Assembly (NCBI GenBank): GCA_035048815.1
Contig: JAUCBN010000017.1
Span: 1,112,936-1,176,935, forward strand
Reading direction: 5' to 3'
From: Abelmoschus esculentus
Lineage: Eukaryota > Streptophyta > Magnoliopsida > Malvales > Malvaceae
Length of the DNA stretch: 64,000 nt
Shown: positions 34,652 to 46,627 of the stretch, in pieces
How positions within the stretch are numbered: the stretch's first letter is position 1
Layout: the number at the start of each line of letters is the position of its first letter
The notes under the pieces: generated by a model
What the model saw: only the letters and a program-made list of their open reading frames with translations
Told to the model about the DNA's origin: nothing
Database searches by the model: none
Position numbers and translations under genes: made by a program

Positions 34652-35301
34652 CTCTGTTGTTTCCCATTGCTGACAAACTGATGTTACAATGCATAAAAAC
34701 TAAGGCTGAAACATACACAATTGGGACAATGGAAAGCCTTGTTGAGGATAAGACAATGAAATCACAAAAATAATTTTTTGATACGAGTCAAAATACAGAG
34801 TTATTGTGCATCGAAAATCTTGACAATATTAGTAAGTGCCCTTTCCCTATGCTTGCATATGCTATTCAAAATGTCAAATATCTCGCGAAGAACTCTTTGA
34901 TGTTGTTTATGTGGCATGTTGATGATAGGTGCAAATTTTATGATCTAGAGATTCAATATTTGAGATCATCTATTGTGTCTTCAATATTGCTAAGTGTTGT
35001 TCAGATCCACAGACATAGAATTCATTCATTAGCGCTTATGCATATAATGACTCTTGTTAAGCTTGACGTCTCTCATCGATTTAGGTTGTTGTTAATGGAA
35101 AAGTCTATGATCCTCGTTATAAGTTTAGATGGGAATCGAGTTTTGCAACAATTCCCAATTTTTTCTTTATCTTTAGTGGACAGAAGTAGATGTTGTTTGA
35201 GGTTGCAGTTTCAATACTTTGATGAAATGGGTAGGCCACTTTATAAGAATGTCGATATTGTCAATGAAGTTGTAATTGAACTATTTGGAAGACTCGTTAA
35301 G

Positions 35302-35897
35302 GTGAAGAAAACAAATGCCCCAGTGGCAGAGTTGGTCTATGGTGCAATGTTAGTTGCGTTGGTCTATGGTACAATGTTAGCTACAGATGTTCAAAAGGCA
35401 ATAGAGAAGGAGTTCGAAATGGCTTTACAAGATAAGGTTATGAAAGAAATCAAGGATGAAAAGAATGTTGTTGAGGCATATGTGTATGACATAAGGAATA
35501 GGCTTAGTGATAAATACCATGATTTTGTTACTTCTCCGTAAAAGGACAAGCTTATGTCTAAGCTCCAGGAAACTGAGGATTGGCTATACGAAGATGGAGA
35601 GGATGAAACAAAGGGTGTTTATGTTGCCAAACTAGAAGAGGTTAGGAAGCAAGGGGATCCTATTGAAGAACGTTTCAAAGAGTATACTGAGATGGAAACT
35701 GTCATCGATCAACTTGTTTACTGTTTTAATAGTTATAGGGAGGCCGCCATGTCAAATAATCAAAAATTTGATCACATTCAAATTGCTGAAAAGCAAAAGG
35801 TGTTGTATGAGTGTGTGGAAATCGAGGCCTGGCTGAGAGAAAAAAATATCAGCAGGACCAACTTCTCAAGTATACCAGTCTAGTTCTCTTTGCAGGA
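35302..35897 (+). pseudogene. captured fragment of an Hsp70-14/15-like (Hsp110 class) chaperone gene
   Basis: About 200 residues match the C-terminal substrate-binding region of plant Hsp70-14/15. Recognisable blocks are VKKTNAPVAELVYG, KAIEKEFEMALQDKVM, EDWLYEDGEDETKGVYVAKL, VIDQLVYCFNSYREAAMSN and AEKQKVLYECVE. An in-frame TAA lies at 35539. A +1 slip in an A-run at about 35845 moves the rest (KKYQQDQLLKYTS) to another frame. A small duplication (LVYGAML/LVYGTML) is present at 35335-35385. The stretch has no introns. The flanking frames 34804-35300 and 35898-36104 are unidentified. It lacks the ATPase domain, so no chaperone activity is expected. Confidence 0.85.
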
Positions 35898-36134
35898 AGG
35901 GATAGTGTTATAATCCGAGAATCGAGTGATGTTGTAAAAGACCATATTAAAAAAGAATCATGTGAAGAAATAAAAACTTCAACGAAAATGAAAGCTCTAT
36001 GTGAATTATTTTCTTTCCAAGGTCTGGGTGTCACGAAGCATGAAGTTGGAGTCATTTACAATGTCGATGAGAAGGAAAGAGCTAGTACATATAAAGAACC
36101 TTGAGGACAAGGTTCTCTTTCTAGGGGATGGTAA

Positions 36135-36409
36135 TGTTATGAATCAGAATATGAGGAGAGATTATATGACTAGAACCATCCAAATTAGTCGATTTTCCAA
36201 TTAAATAGACGGTGTTATTAATATAAATAAGTCATGAGACTCGAGGTAAGGGATATAAAATATTTTGCAAACATTGGTTGCGGCTAATTTTCTTCCTATC
36301 CCTTCTTATTCTCTCAATTCCCTTTCTCAATTTTGTAATTTTTTTTTCTATCAATGAAATTCATCTAAATCATTTCATTTTTCAATCATTGTTACTTGAT
36401 TTATTAACA
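36135..36409 (+). repeat. 3' LTR of the Hsp70-carrying element
   Basis: 275 bp; pairs with 32697-32968, including a 3-bp insertion near its end. Confidence 0.87.
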
Positions 36410-36535
36410 CATTGTCGTTTTCTTTCTTTTCTATTCACATTCTTACAATAATATAGGTGTCAGTTGACAGTGAGATTAAGTGCAGTTTTAGTGATTTTTT
36501 TTGGATTAAACATAGATTACATTTTTTTCTATACT

Positions 36536-36622
36536 GAGATTCGAACTCATACAAGATGAGACAAGATGAGACAAGATGAGTATCCTTAACTATTAGGTCA
36601 ATCAATGGTCCTCAGTTTTAGG
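36536..36622 (-). repeat. tRNA-derived SINE-like fragment
   Basis: On the minus strand TTGACCTAATAGTT resembles an A box and GAGTTCGAATCTC a B box. A short ACAAGATGAG triplication sits between the two boxes. Confidence 0.45.
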
Positions 36623-37080
36623 AATTCTTTTAAGATTTAATTACGGATGTATACGAGGACGGTGCAGCTAGAGACTTGATGGCGGGGGAAGCTCAAGGGC
36701 TCGATGGTGGGGGATGAAGCTTTTAGGATTAGGTTAGATTAGCTAAAGTTAGTTTAGGGTATAGGCCGAGTTTTAATTTGGGATTGAGTAGTATTTTAGG
36801 CATTTATAAAGGGTTAAAAGATAATTGATTTTAATTGGGTAATTTGGCTTAAGGAATCCGACGAAAAGGAGTTATTACAGATCACCTAATTAAAAAATTA
36901 AAAATTTATCGTTGAAACATTTAATTCATCCTAATTAAATTATCGGTCACTAAAATCAAACGTAAGATAATGGGATAATTAATGAAAAAAATATATAAGT
37001 ACATATTTGATATATATTTATTTATTATATCAATTTAAATCTAATTTTTATTTAATTAAATTAATCACCGATAGGCCTAT
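36623..37080. other. intergenic, unidentified repeat remains
   Basis: A GC-richer stretch (36640-36720) followed by AT-rich DNA. No gene seen. Confidence 0.4.
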
Positions 37081-37084
37081 AACG

Positions 37085-37880
37085 ATAGTATATTTATATT
37101 TGTTCGTTTAACTTTAATCGAATACATGAACGAACACAAGCATAAACAAACACAATTTAAATTGTTCATATTCATTTGTTAAGGATTATAACTTGCTCGT
37201 GTTTGTTTATGTTCGTTCATTTAAATAATAAACAAACATAAACGAACGAACATAAATAAAAAAATAAACAAACATAAATAAAATATATAATATATTTAAT
37301 ATTTTAGATTAATTCAATTAATTCAACTAATAAGATTTTAAAACGAGTTAATCAATAATTAAAATTTAAAAAATTCTTAATCATTAGATAAAACCTAAAA
37401 TTTAATTGATTAACTAATTTTGTTTTAGTTCAATCGGTAAATTCGATTTAACAGAATAATACACCCTATCCTATAAGAACGTTTTAACGAGTCATAAAAT
37501 GAGACTTCACAACTCGGATAACTCAATTTTTTAAACTCGACTTGATCTAATACTCACTCCTAGACATGTAAATATATTTGGACGAACATAAATGAACATA
37601 CACGAACGAACATAAATCAACATAACCGAACGAACATAAATCAACGAACATAAATGAACATAAATGAACAAATTACTGAACGTTCACAAACATAAATGAG
37701 CAAATTACCAAACGTTCATGAACATAAATGAATGAACAAATTACGAAACATAAACCCTTTTTAGTGTTTGTTGGTTTAATTAAACAAACACAAAATCTCA
37801 TTCATGTTCATATGTTTGATAAATAAACAAACTTCCTATCGAACGGTTCGTTAAACGTTCATTTCGTTTATAACTCTAAT
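37085..37880. repeat. GAACATAAA/GTTCGTTTA-rich repeat
   Basis: Dozens of GAACATAAAT-like words (densest 37565-37740) on one strand and TTCGTTTA-like words in both directions at the edges suggest a decayed fold-back or MITE-like element. The ends are not sharply defined. Confidence 0.6.
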
Positions 37881-38515
37881 CACCTACATATATTATGAAA
37901 AATTTATTTAATAAATTTAATTAGTTCCTAAAATCAAAATGGTTTTGGAATGAATTGTGTGCCTTGTTAGAAACACAAAAGTTGAGAAAGAGCAACGTTA
38001 GTTTAACATTGTTGAAGAAAATATGCAGGAAACTTAGTTTAACAAAGGAGTTACAGAAGGAACAGGGAAGGAAGCAGGGGAAGATTTAGAGGGGGGTAAC
38101 AAAAAATAATTTACTGATACACTTTTTTTTTCTATTTTTAACCTGCAATTCACATGCCTAATTGTTCGGAAACAAAAGAACATCATATTATAAACATAAA
38201 GCTTTGACATGGAAACATGTCTGAATCATAATTTCACCATTGACAAGATTCAAAAACAGATCCAACATCAAGCATTTTCCAATTCACTAACATATGCAGG
38301 AATGAGAAAAACAAAGAGTAGACCGATAAATGCGGATCGGCAACATCCAAAAAAACTGTAGCAATCGGTACTGTTTCCTGTTATTCATAAATCCTAGATT
38401 CTTGGACATTAGTAGATTGGATGTAAACCAAACCTATGCAGTCAATTCAGATTAAGTTACCGACTGAACCCTAACACATGAAGAAAACGGAACACAAACA
38501 ACACTTAAAGAGTCA
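37881..38515. other. intergenic spacer
   Basis: No gene, RNA or repeat recognised. Confidence 0.4.
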
Positions 38516-39160
38516 TTCACCCGAAAACAGACATTAACGACCGGTAATCCAAAAATCTACATTGAGAACCAAAAGGTTAATATGATTAACAATGTTTTCT
38601 CAAACAAAACTTAAAGATCTGAGGGGGAGCTAAAACCAAGTTCAACTACTCAGGCCAAAACACTATAAGCATTAAGATTCATTCAGAGGAACACGGACAT
38701 CAACGACCCGTAATCCAAAAAACAACATTTAGAACTGAAAGGTTAATATGATTAACAATGCTTTCTCAAACAAAACTTAAAGATCTGAGAGGGGGCTAAA
38801 ACCAAGTTCAACTACTCAGGCCAAAACACTATAAGCATTAAGATTCATTCAGAGGAACACGGACATCAACGACCCGTAATCCAAAAAACAACATTTAGAA
38901 CTGAAAGGTTAATATGATTAACAATGCTTTCTCAAACAAAACTTAAAGATCTGAGAGGGGGCTAAAACCAAGTTCAACTACTTAGGCCAAAACAATATAG
39001 GCATTAAGATTCATTCAGACGAACTCGGACATTAACGACACATAATCCAAAAATCAACATTTAGAACTGAAAGGTTAATGTGATTAACAATGCTTTCTCA
39101 AACAAAACTTAAAGATCTGAGAAGGAGCTAAAACCATGTTCAACTACATAGCCAAAAACA
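38516..39160. repeat. 166-bp tandem repeat array, about four copies
   Basis: The phrase TAATCCAAAAA recurs at 38545, 38711, 38877 and 39043, exactly 166 bp apart, within near-identical units. Units two and three are almost identical; the outer ones are more diverged. It lies just 3' of the P2 gene (minus strand). Confidence 0.9.
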
Positions 39161-39234
39161 TAAAAAAGAAACCTTTAACATTCGAATAAAGCGCACCGAA
39201 CATATGAAAATCCACCAATATTTGCTTTGCCTGC

Positions 39235-39861
39235 TTAGTCGAAGAGACTGAAACCCATATCCTGCATCAAAACAAAGTTATATTAGCAAAGAACACAGCA
39301 AATAAGAGCCGATACAAGTCAATTTACTGTGCGAAAAATGTATATTACATCGTCAGATTCTTCCTTCTCCTCGACCTTCTCCTCTTTCTTGGGCTCGGCA
39401 GCAGGAGCAGCACCGCCACCAGCAGCTGTAGGAGCAGCAACGGCAACAGCACCACCGCCGGAAGGAACCGAAGCCAACTTCTCCCTTCCAGAAGCAATTA
39501 GCTCAGTGATATCTTTTCCTTTGACTTCAGACAATAGCAACTTTATCCTATCATCATCAGCATCAGCTCCAACTACAACATTTCGAAACTAAAACTTCAT
39601 TCCTTTGACTCTGTAATGCTAATGAAATAGCAAATAACATAATTCCAAATCCACCATTTTTCCTACTATCCGATAATATTAAGATTCTAAACTACTATAC
39701 ACAAATACAATGCGAAATGAACAGAAGGAACACAAAATTCCGTTAGAAAAAGTAAATCGAGTGAGCAAATGACCTGATCCGAGAATATCCTTCAAGTCCT
39801 CGGCTGAAGGGGAAGCGTTTCCTCCCAGTACGGCAAGCAGGTAGGCGGCGACAACCTTCAT
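39235..39861 (-). CDS. 60S acidic ribosomal protein P2, three exons
   Basis: Exons (minus): 39861-39774, 39572-39349, 39261-39235. The start MKVVAAYLLAVLGGN is the P2 signature. Donor GATCAG|gt and acceptor ttgtag join in phase to VGADADDDRIKLLLSEV. The Gly/Ala-rich hinge and acidic tail follow. A 27-nt last exon supplies the universal P-protein end DMGFSLFD. The product is 112 residues, normal for P2. Without the tiny exon the frame would run falsely to 39319. Role: part of the ribosomal stalk with P0 and P1, recruiting elongation factors. Confidence 0.95.
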
Positions 39862-40048
39862 TTTTGCTTGATAAAAGTGTGAAACTGTAGACGCGGAGGG
39901 AGGAGAGGAAGGTAGGGTTTTCAGAAGGCTTAAAAAGTGTTTCTGTTGCTAGGGTTTTTATTTTGGTCTGTGCCATCTGATTTAATCCTGGCCGTTGTTT
40001 TGAAATTATATGGCCTGCATTATGGGTTGATGGGCCGTTCTTGGCCCA
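39862..40048 (-). promoter_or_regulatory. P2 gene 5' region with telo-boxes and site II motifs
   Basis: On the coding strand AAACCCTA occurs at 39920-39913 and AACCCTAG at about 39957-39950. GGCCCA/TGGGCC site II elements lie at 40031-40036 and 40043-40048. Telo-boxes with site II (TCP-bound) motifs are the typical plant ribosomal-protein promoter combination. A pyrimidine-rich 5' UTR precedes the ATG. Confidence 0.75.
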
Positions 40049-40079
40049 TCTTCTAAGTTGCAACGATGGTCGTACTCGT

Positions 40080-40890
40080 ACAGGAATTAATAAATGTTCT
40101 AATAAAAAGACGAATGATATTCATTTAAAAGAGAGTTTAAATTATTTTATTTATAAGATACATGTATTTTATCAAAATTATTAAATAGATATAAATAGAT
40201 ATTTACTTAGAATTATTTTTAAATTATTTAAAAAAATATTATCGTATATGAAACAAGATATATCATAAATTAATAGAGTTTAACTCAATTAAAATTTAAT
40301 TAATATTTAAAAAATAATATATTAAAATTTTAATGTGGACTTTTATTTTTTTCTGTATTTTTGATGATTTGTTTATTTTGTATTATAATGTTTTGTTGTT
40401 GGTTGATTAAACATGCACATAAGATATACTAAAATCCTACCTAAACTCTAGAGGAATAAATACAATGCTTTTAGTAAATTTAAAATTTAAAATTTAAAAT
40501 TTAAAAATATAAAAATAAAAATTAATCGGTTCATTAATCAATCAATTAAATTTATTTTTTTAATCAATTAATAGTGATTAAAATAATATTTATTCTAGAG
40601 TGAAGATGGCAACCAATTAAGAGGTGTGTATCTAAGAGTTAATAACAAAAATCTTCTATCCCCGATTATTTTTTTCACTCTATCTCTCGTAAAAGAATAT
40701 TTAAAAAATAAATTTTAAATTTTAAACTTAAATTTTAATTTTAAATCAGAAACCATATACCTTACCCCTAATTCCTTAAACCATAACTACAACTATTAAC
40801 CTCAAACTCTAAGCCCTTAACCCACAATTTTAAAATGAGGTATCAATGAAAGCACAATAGAGAGACAACGATTTGCATCCAAGAGTAAGG
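40080..40890. other. AT-rich intergenic with a degenerate AACCCTA-like patch
   Basis: No gene. About 40740-40835 has a CCTTACCCCTAATTCC / TTAACCTCAAAC pattern related to the patches at 56610 (inverted) and 62400-62960. Confidence 0.45.
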
Positions 40891-40894
40891 TAAG

Positions 40895-41312
40895 CATGCG
40901 ATCGAGTCGAGTCAAAAAATTCATGTTTTTCAGTTGTCAAGTCTAATTTTATCATTCGAACTTTCATTCAAAATCTTTTCGAGTCAAATTTTCGAGTTTT
41001 TATAAAAAAATAATTATAATTATTTATTATGTTATAATACAATTTGGTTATAATTTAAACGATTTTCATTAACCATATAAGATATGTATATAAAAAATTT
41101 CATATTTTTATATATCAATATATGTATATATATATATCAAAAAAAATTAAACAATTCATCTCGAACATAAAAATAAATCATTTAATTATTAGAAAATTCA
41201 AGTTATTCGAATTTTCATTTTATAACTCAACCTTTATTTGAATTTTTTTCTCGAGACAAATCGAATTATTTGATTTTTTCGAATCAATTCGAGTTTTGTT
41301 CACCCTATCCAA
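40895..41312. repeat. MITE-like element with GAGTCGAGTC/CGAATTGATTCG ends
   Basis: The left edge GCGATCGAGTCGAGTC and right edge AATCAATTCGAGTTTTG are imperfect inverted copies around an AT-rich core rich in TTCGAG/CTCGAA words. No ORF. Boundaries approximate. Confidence 0.5.
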
Positions 41313-41779
41313 AGTTCCTATGTTTTTGCTATTTTCAGGGGTGAAATCTGTAACCAACTCCTAGTCGATACATCCTCCTTAAAAAAGAAATTCAAAGTAA
41401 TATAATCCTTTAGTTTCCACATTGATTACAGAGTCACAACTTATTTTGTAACAGGATCAAAATAAGTGTAGACATCAGCATTCACAACCTAGATGGAATT
41501 AGGTTAAAGAAGAGAAAAAAAGACAAGACTCAGAAAGTTGTCTTGCAAATTCTGAGGATATTATTTTCTGGCAGAAAATAGTAGAAATGGAACATCTTTC
41601 TGGATAAACTTGGCATCTTTGTTCCAAGTTTTTCAGGCGAAATGTTTCAGAATTCATCAATGTGGTCAGATAGAATACTTTAAGCTGTGACAACAACCAA
41701 TACCATATCTATGTCGGGATAGAACGATACTCGCGTATATACAGTCGACAGACTTGAGACTGATGTCAGAGACATGCAA
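41313..41779 (-). other. 3' UTR/downstream region of ispF
   Basis: Follows the stop codon. No other coding signal. Confidence 0.5.
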
Positions 41780-43844
41780 TTATTTCCTCATGAGTAGGAC
41801 CACAGTATGTGCTGCAATGCTGCGATTTTCTCCGAGGCTGTCGACTCTTTCATGAGTCTTAGCCTTAAGATTCACAACAGAAGGGTCAGCTCCTAGCAGC
41901 TCCGACAAGTTGGCCTTGATAACCTCCTTGTGTGGACTCAGTTTTGGTCTTTGAAGAATTAAGGTGGCATCTAAGTTTCCAATCTCATAACCAGCCTCAT
42001 GCATGAGTCTCACCTGAAACGGAATCATGTTGCGGAGAATGAGCACGATTAATCTATATAGTCTGTAACACATAAATCGTGTATATATTCATGGAATAGA
42101 AGATATAAACAATGATGACATAGAATGATAAACCAGACCATGTTTCATAATCCATACAAGGTAAAGAAAAAAACGTGATACGTACAAACTTCATCACGAC
42201 TTTTTTAAATGATAAAAACATTCGGTTCTTTACTACTAATTTCTAAAATCCGGATTCAGTAAATGGGTTGGTCATGCCTATATTACAAACTAATCATAGA
42301 TGTCATACACCAATAACTTTTAAGTCAACAAACAAGTTTACAAGATGTATCGACATGTAGAATCACTTTCGAAAGCTAGATAGAATATAAGGATAGGTGA
42401 GGTTTCCTTCATCATATACATGCACTTACAATATTAGTGATAGAAGTCCGATACGAAAACCAACATCTTATTTTCAACAATAAACAAGCAAAGCTGTTCT
42501 AAAGAAAAGATGCATTGCCTGTTAGGTTCATTGCATCCAAAAAAGTACTAAGGTTCATTACATTGAGGTTGGAAAGTCGCCATCAGAACCAAAATCAATA
42601 CATCAGAAGTTAGCTCTAATGCACCAGATTCATATGCACTTTTCCACCTCCAAATGACTTTGCTGGCGCATCTAAAACAAAGTACCAAATGCTTGAAACT
42701 AGAGACACGATTTTTGTCTCTATGCAGATTGAGTTAACCACTTATGACCCTTAACAGATCAACAAGCAGTGCATATAACCATATCAATATCATATACGGG
42801 TCGAGACGAGTACGGAGACTGACTACGTAGTCCAACCCAGCCAAGGAGTTTCTTCTATTCCTTTTATATGTTATATCGAAGTACATTAGTGAAGCCTACA
42901 TCTTTCTGAGGCATCATATTCTTGTTTAACCAAGCACCAAAACTAAATAATTGCATAGCTCAGCTTAGCATTGCCTTTCTATTACTTTCTATTCAAAACC
43001 AGATTTTCGAGTACTATGATTATTATTATTTTTCATTTTGGTACAAAAGTTCTAATCTAGGATCAATATCTCAATATTCCACTTTCTATGTAAGGTAAAG
43101 TCCAGATAACATACACAAATTTATAAATATGGTGAAGGCCAATGAATCAATCATTTATTCCCTCTGGTTTAAAGGTAACCAGACAAGACAACCAGTCAAA
43201 AGGGAATCCACTGCAAATTCCCCAGACTACAAATCAAAGAAATACTCACCGCTTCTTTGATGAAGACAGAAGATGCAGCCCCTTTCCACTTAGGGTCAGA
43301 GTCTGGAAATATCTGCCCTATATCAGGAAGGCCTAAAGCACCCAAGATTGCATCCACAACACAATGAAGCAGCACATCGCCTGAAACACATCAATCCCTC
43401 ATATGGTTACCATCAAAATCAAATTTGGAAACTTTCAAACAAATAAATCCGGAAATGATTGAGAAATTAAGTAAAACGGGACATAACAAATGAGCAAATA
43501 CCATCAGAATGAGCCTCACAGCCTCTATCATGAGGAATATTAATCCCACCAATGATCAAAGGGTAGCCAGGCTCCAACCGATGAAGGTCGAACCCATGAC
43601 CCACTCTAAAAGGTAAAGACTTGGGAGGATTGGCTGAGGCAGTGGCTCCACCTACGGCAACTGAAGTAGCAGCCGGTGAAATTGAAGCTCGAAGAGTTGA
43701 AGCAGAAGACTGTGAAGGTACGAGGTTATGACAATGTCTGGGTGTTGAAATACGAGGATTAAGGAACAAAAAGGACTTGCCTAGGCATGTTTTAGTGATG
43801 GGTTTTGCTGGGATTGGTGAACAACTGTAGAAGTGAGCGGCCAT
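41780..43844 (-). CDS. ispF: 2-C-methyl-D-erythritol 2,4-cyclodiphosphate synthase, plastid, three exons
   Basis: Exons (minus): 43844-43502, 43380-43250, 42013-41780; 235 residues, the usual plant length. Residues 1 to about 75 are a Ser/Thr/Pro/Ala-rich plastid transit peptide. The mature part starts at FRVGHGFDLHRLEPGYPLIIGG with the D-x-H metal ligands. Exon 1 ends in HSDG and joins exon 2 (GDVLLHCVVDAILGALGLPDIG), completing the IspF signature. Exon 3 has the conserved VNLKAKTHERVDSLGE and ends AAHTVVLLMRK. All introns are GT-AG. Reaction: CDP-ME 2-phosphate to MEcPP plus CMP in the MEP isoprenoid pathway. The introns (43381-43501, 42014-43249) look unremarkable. Confidence 0.96.
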
Positions 43845-44796
43845 CGCCGTAGAAATCTTTGCTTAGGCAGAGAACGGCCCGTTTGTTGAATAGTTTCTGG
43901 CTTTCAGGTTCTTTGGTTTACTCAGATGGTTGTGGCCATAATTAATCCTCCAGTTTTCCATAGTTTTTAATGGGTAAACTACGAAATGATCCCCAAGATT
44001 TTAAGAACCTTGCATTTAGATCATCACAATTTTAAAACATTGACATTTTAATCATTAAATTATTAATTCGTTTTTATTACGGTTATCATCGATAATTTTG
44101 TTAAAAAATTCTGACATTGCATGCTAAAGTCATCTTCTAAAGAAACTAATTCTTGTTAAATTATTTGATAATTGACAGTTTTTTTAATATGTATCGTCAA
44201 TGTCTAATGTTATTTTTATCTTTATTGTTTCTAAACACAACAAACATTCATATTCAAAAGCTTCATCGTCTTCTCAAAACCATTAAATCATTCATTCAAG
44301 TGTTTGTTGTGAATCGTTTACGATGAACGGAGCAATCATCGGTTAATTTTAATTTATATGAATGATTTATTTGGATAAAAGATTAATATAATTTAATTTT
44401 ATATTGATTTAACGATTAACAATGATAGATAAAAGAAAGGTTATCTTTAAATTTCAATTGAGATATGAGAGATTAAAAGATTTTTTGACGAATTTAAATC
44501 TATAAAATAAGAGTAGTTTGACATTTATTCGATCAAAACCATCGAATGTGATAAAAATAACGAAAAATGAGGAGTGATTTCCGAAAATTTTAAGTAGGAG
44601 AAACATAATTTTTTTGAAAAAACTATTACTCTAAGGTGTCAAAAAAGTATTTTTTAACGAAACAATATTAATCATGATAGAAGTATAATAATTATATTAT
44701 AAACTTTAAAAGTTTAGTAATTAAGTAATTAAATAAATCAAATGATATTTTTAAAAATATTAAGACAATTAAATAATTATTTTTAATAACTAAATA
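43845..44796. other. ispF upstream region and intergenic DNA
   Basis: The promoter probably lies in the first few hundred bases. From about 43975 a GGGTAAACTACGAAATGATCC-type stretch starts that looks like a dispersed repeat end. No gene seen. Confidence 0.45.
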
Positions 44797-46627
44797 ATGA
44801 GTTTAGGAAAATTCTACAACAGGCGTCAAATACCGCTGAACATCGTTAATGATGAACACTGTTGAACATTATTAAACAAATTAATAAAAATTAAAAATTT
44901 TAAGGACTCAATATATAATCAATAATTATTTAAAATAAAATTTTAATTAAGTTATTTTTTATTGGCATAAATATAAGGGCGGTCACTCAATTGTCACATT
45001 TTTTTTGTTTTGATCACTCAATTATTTTTTTGATCAAAATTATCACTAATATTTTATTTTATTATTGTTTTGGTCATCAAACATTAAATGTTTAATAAGA
45101 TTGTACCATGACATAGTTTAATAATAAGTTTAATCCCTAAATTTATGATATTATATTAATTTAATCTTATTAAAAAACTATCAAATAAGTTCTTATATTT
45201 TTATATAAACCCGTATAATAATACAAAAAATACTTATCCCCGAAAATAGTTCCCTTTCACATCTTTTCATCATTCCTTATTTCTTATTTTTTTTGTTATG
45301 TTCTACTCTTTATCAATGTTTTGTTATTTCGATTTTTTTTAATTTAAAACCCGACAATCACGTTTCTTTCTCTCCATCAATTACCGGCAAGCATCTTTAA
45401 AACAATTAGTTAACAAAAATAGAGACAATAAAAGATAGAAAAATCATAACAAAATCATATGTTTAGCTTTATTGTTTTACCCCTACAATGAAGAGAAACC
45501 ATAACAAAAACCAATTAATTTTATATTTTAACCGTTTTAAGTTGTTTAAGAAATAACGAGTTATGTTGATCTACATTAAGTTTATTTTCTAATTATGCGT
45601 GGAAAAAATTAAAATAAATAAGTTTTTTTAATCACAAAGTAAGAGTTTAGTATAGCTATAAGTATATTTTATGTGGTTTAATAGTCTAAAAAATACCAAT
45701 AATATTGTTTGCTTTTACAATATTACTATATTGTATGTAATGTTTTCAAAAAATATTTTCTCTTTAAGTTTTATATTGTTTGTGTGTGGATTTTAATTCA
45801 TATAGTATGTAAAATTGAAACATAGTAATCGATTACAGTCTTACAGATATTCATTAAATAAAGTAAAAACATAAAGTATGCAATAATCACATATTGAATA
45901 AACTGTTTTGTTTTATCTATCTAAAAAATTGTTTTATTTTTTTACTATTCGATCACTGTAACTAACATATTTTAATTATAATATTTAATAAATTTAAAAT
46001 TATGTTTGGAAATGTATTTTTTAAAAACTGTTTTTTAATAGAAAAATAGTTATGAGTTGAACTTTGATTAAAATTAAGAATAAACTGATATTCAATTATT
46101 ATTTTGTAAGTTTAGTATTAAAAAGCAATAATTTTGTGTACAATAAATTTGATTGGAATTAGAATAAACATTTAAAAAATCTTTGAATTGCAAGAATAAT
46201 TTTTCAATTAACATTGCTTTATTTTAATATTTATATGTTAAATGTTAAAATATTTATACAAATTTGACTCAAAAAATAATGTATACGAGTAACTTAAAGA
46301 ATCGAAAAAGTTAAATTAGATTTAAAAAAACAAATCATAAAATTAAAATGGTGTTTTATAATATAAAACTTAATAAGTTACCCAAAGACACAAAAAAAAA
46401 ATAAAAAGTGAGTTGGTTAATTAATTTTAAGAGTAGGGTTGTTAAGGAAAAAGAAAATGGATGAAAAATTTAGGGTTTAATCCAAATATTTGATGATTTA
46501 TTTTCTATTAGGATTAAATTGATATAGTATAATAATTTTATTAAATCATGTCATTTTATAATTTTCGTTAAATATATAATGGAAGATGATCAAAATGAGA
46601 ATAAAATAAAATATTAGTGACGGTTAT

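Larger units (their letters stand above)
32692..36414 (+). mobile_element. non-autonomous gypsy-type LTR element carrying an Hsp70 gene fragment
   Basis: The LTRs 32697-32968 (272 bp) and 36135-36409 (275 bp) both run TGTTATGAAT...TTAACA and differ by roughly 6%. Target duplication CATTG lies at 32692-32696 and 36410-36414. A PBS-like TTGGTGCTTTCATTGAGAG (32969-32987) and purine-rich AGGGGATGGTAA (36123-36134) are in place. The interior has a broken gag, no pol and a host-derived Hsp70-14/15-like segment. A 998-bp solo LTR sits inside the gag. Length is 3713 bp including that insertion. Confidence 0.87.

Noticed and set aside
38516..39160. CRISPR-like array
   Set aside because: Contiguous 166-bp units without spacers in a plant genome; an ordinary tandem repeat.
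39329..39592. Plus-strand frame opposite the P2 exon
   Set aside because: Antisense shadow; the P2 protein and its splice sites explain the region.
41499..41696. 65-codon frame downstream of ispF
   Set aside because: No domain; lies in the likely 3' UTR.
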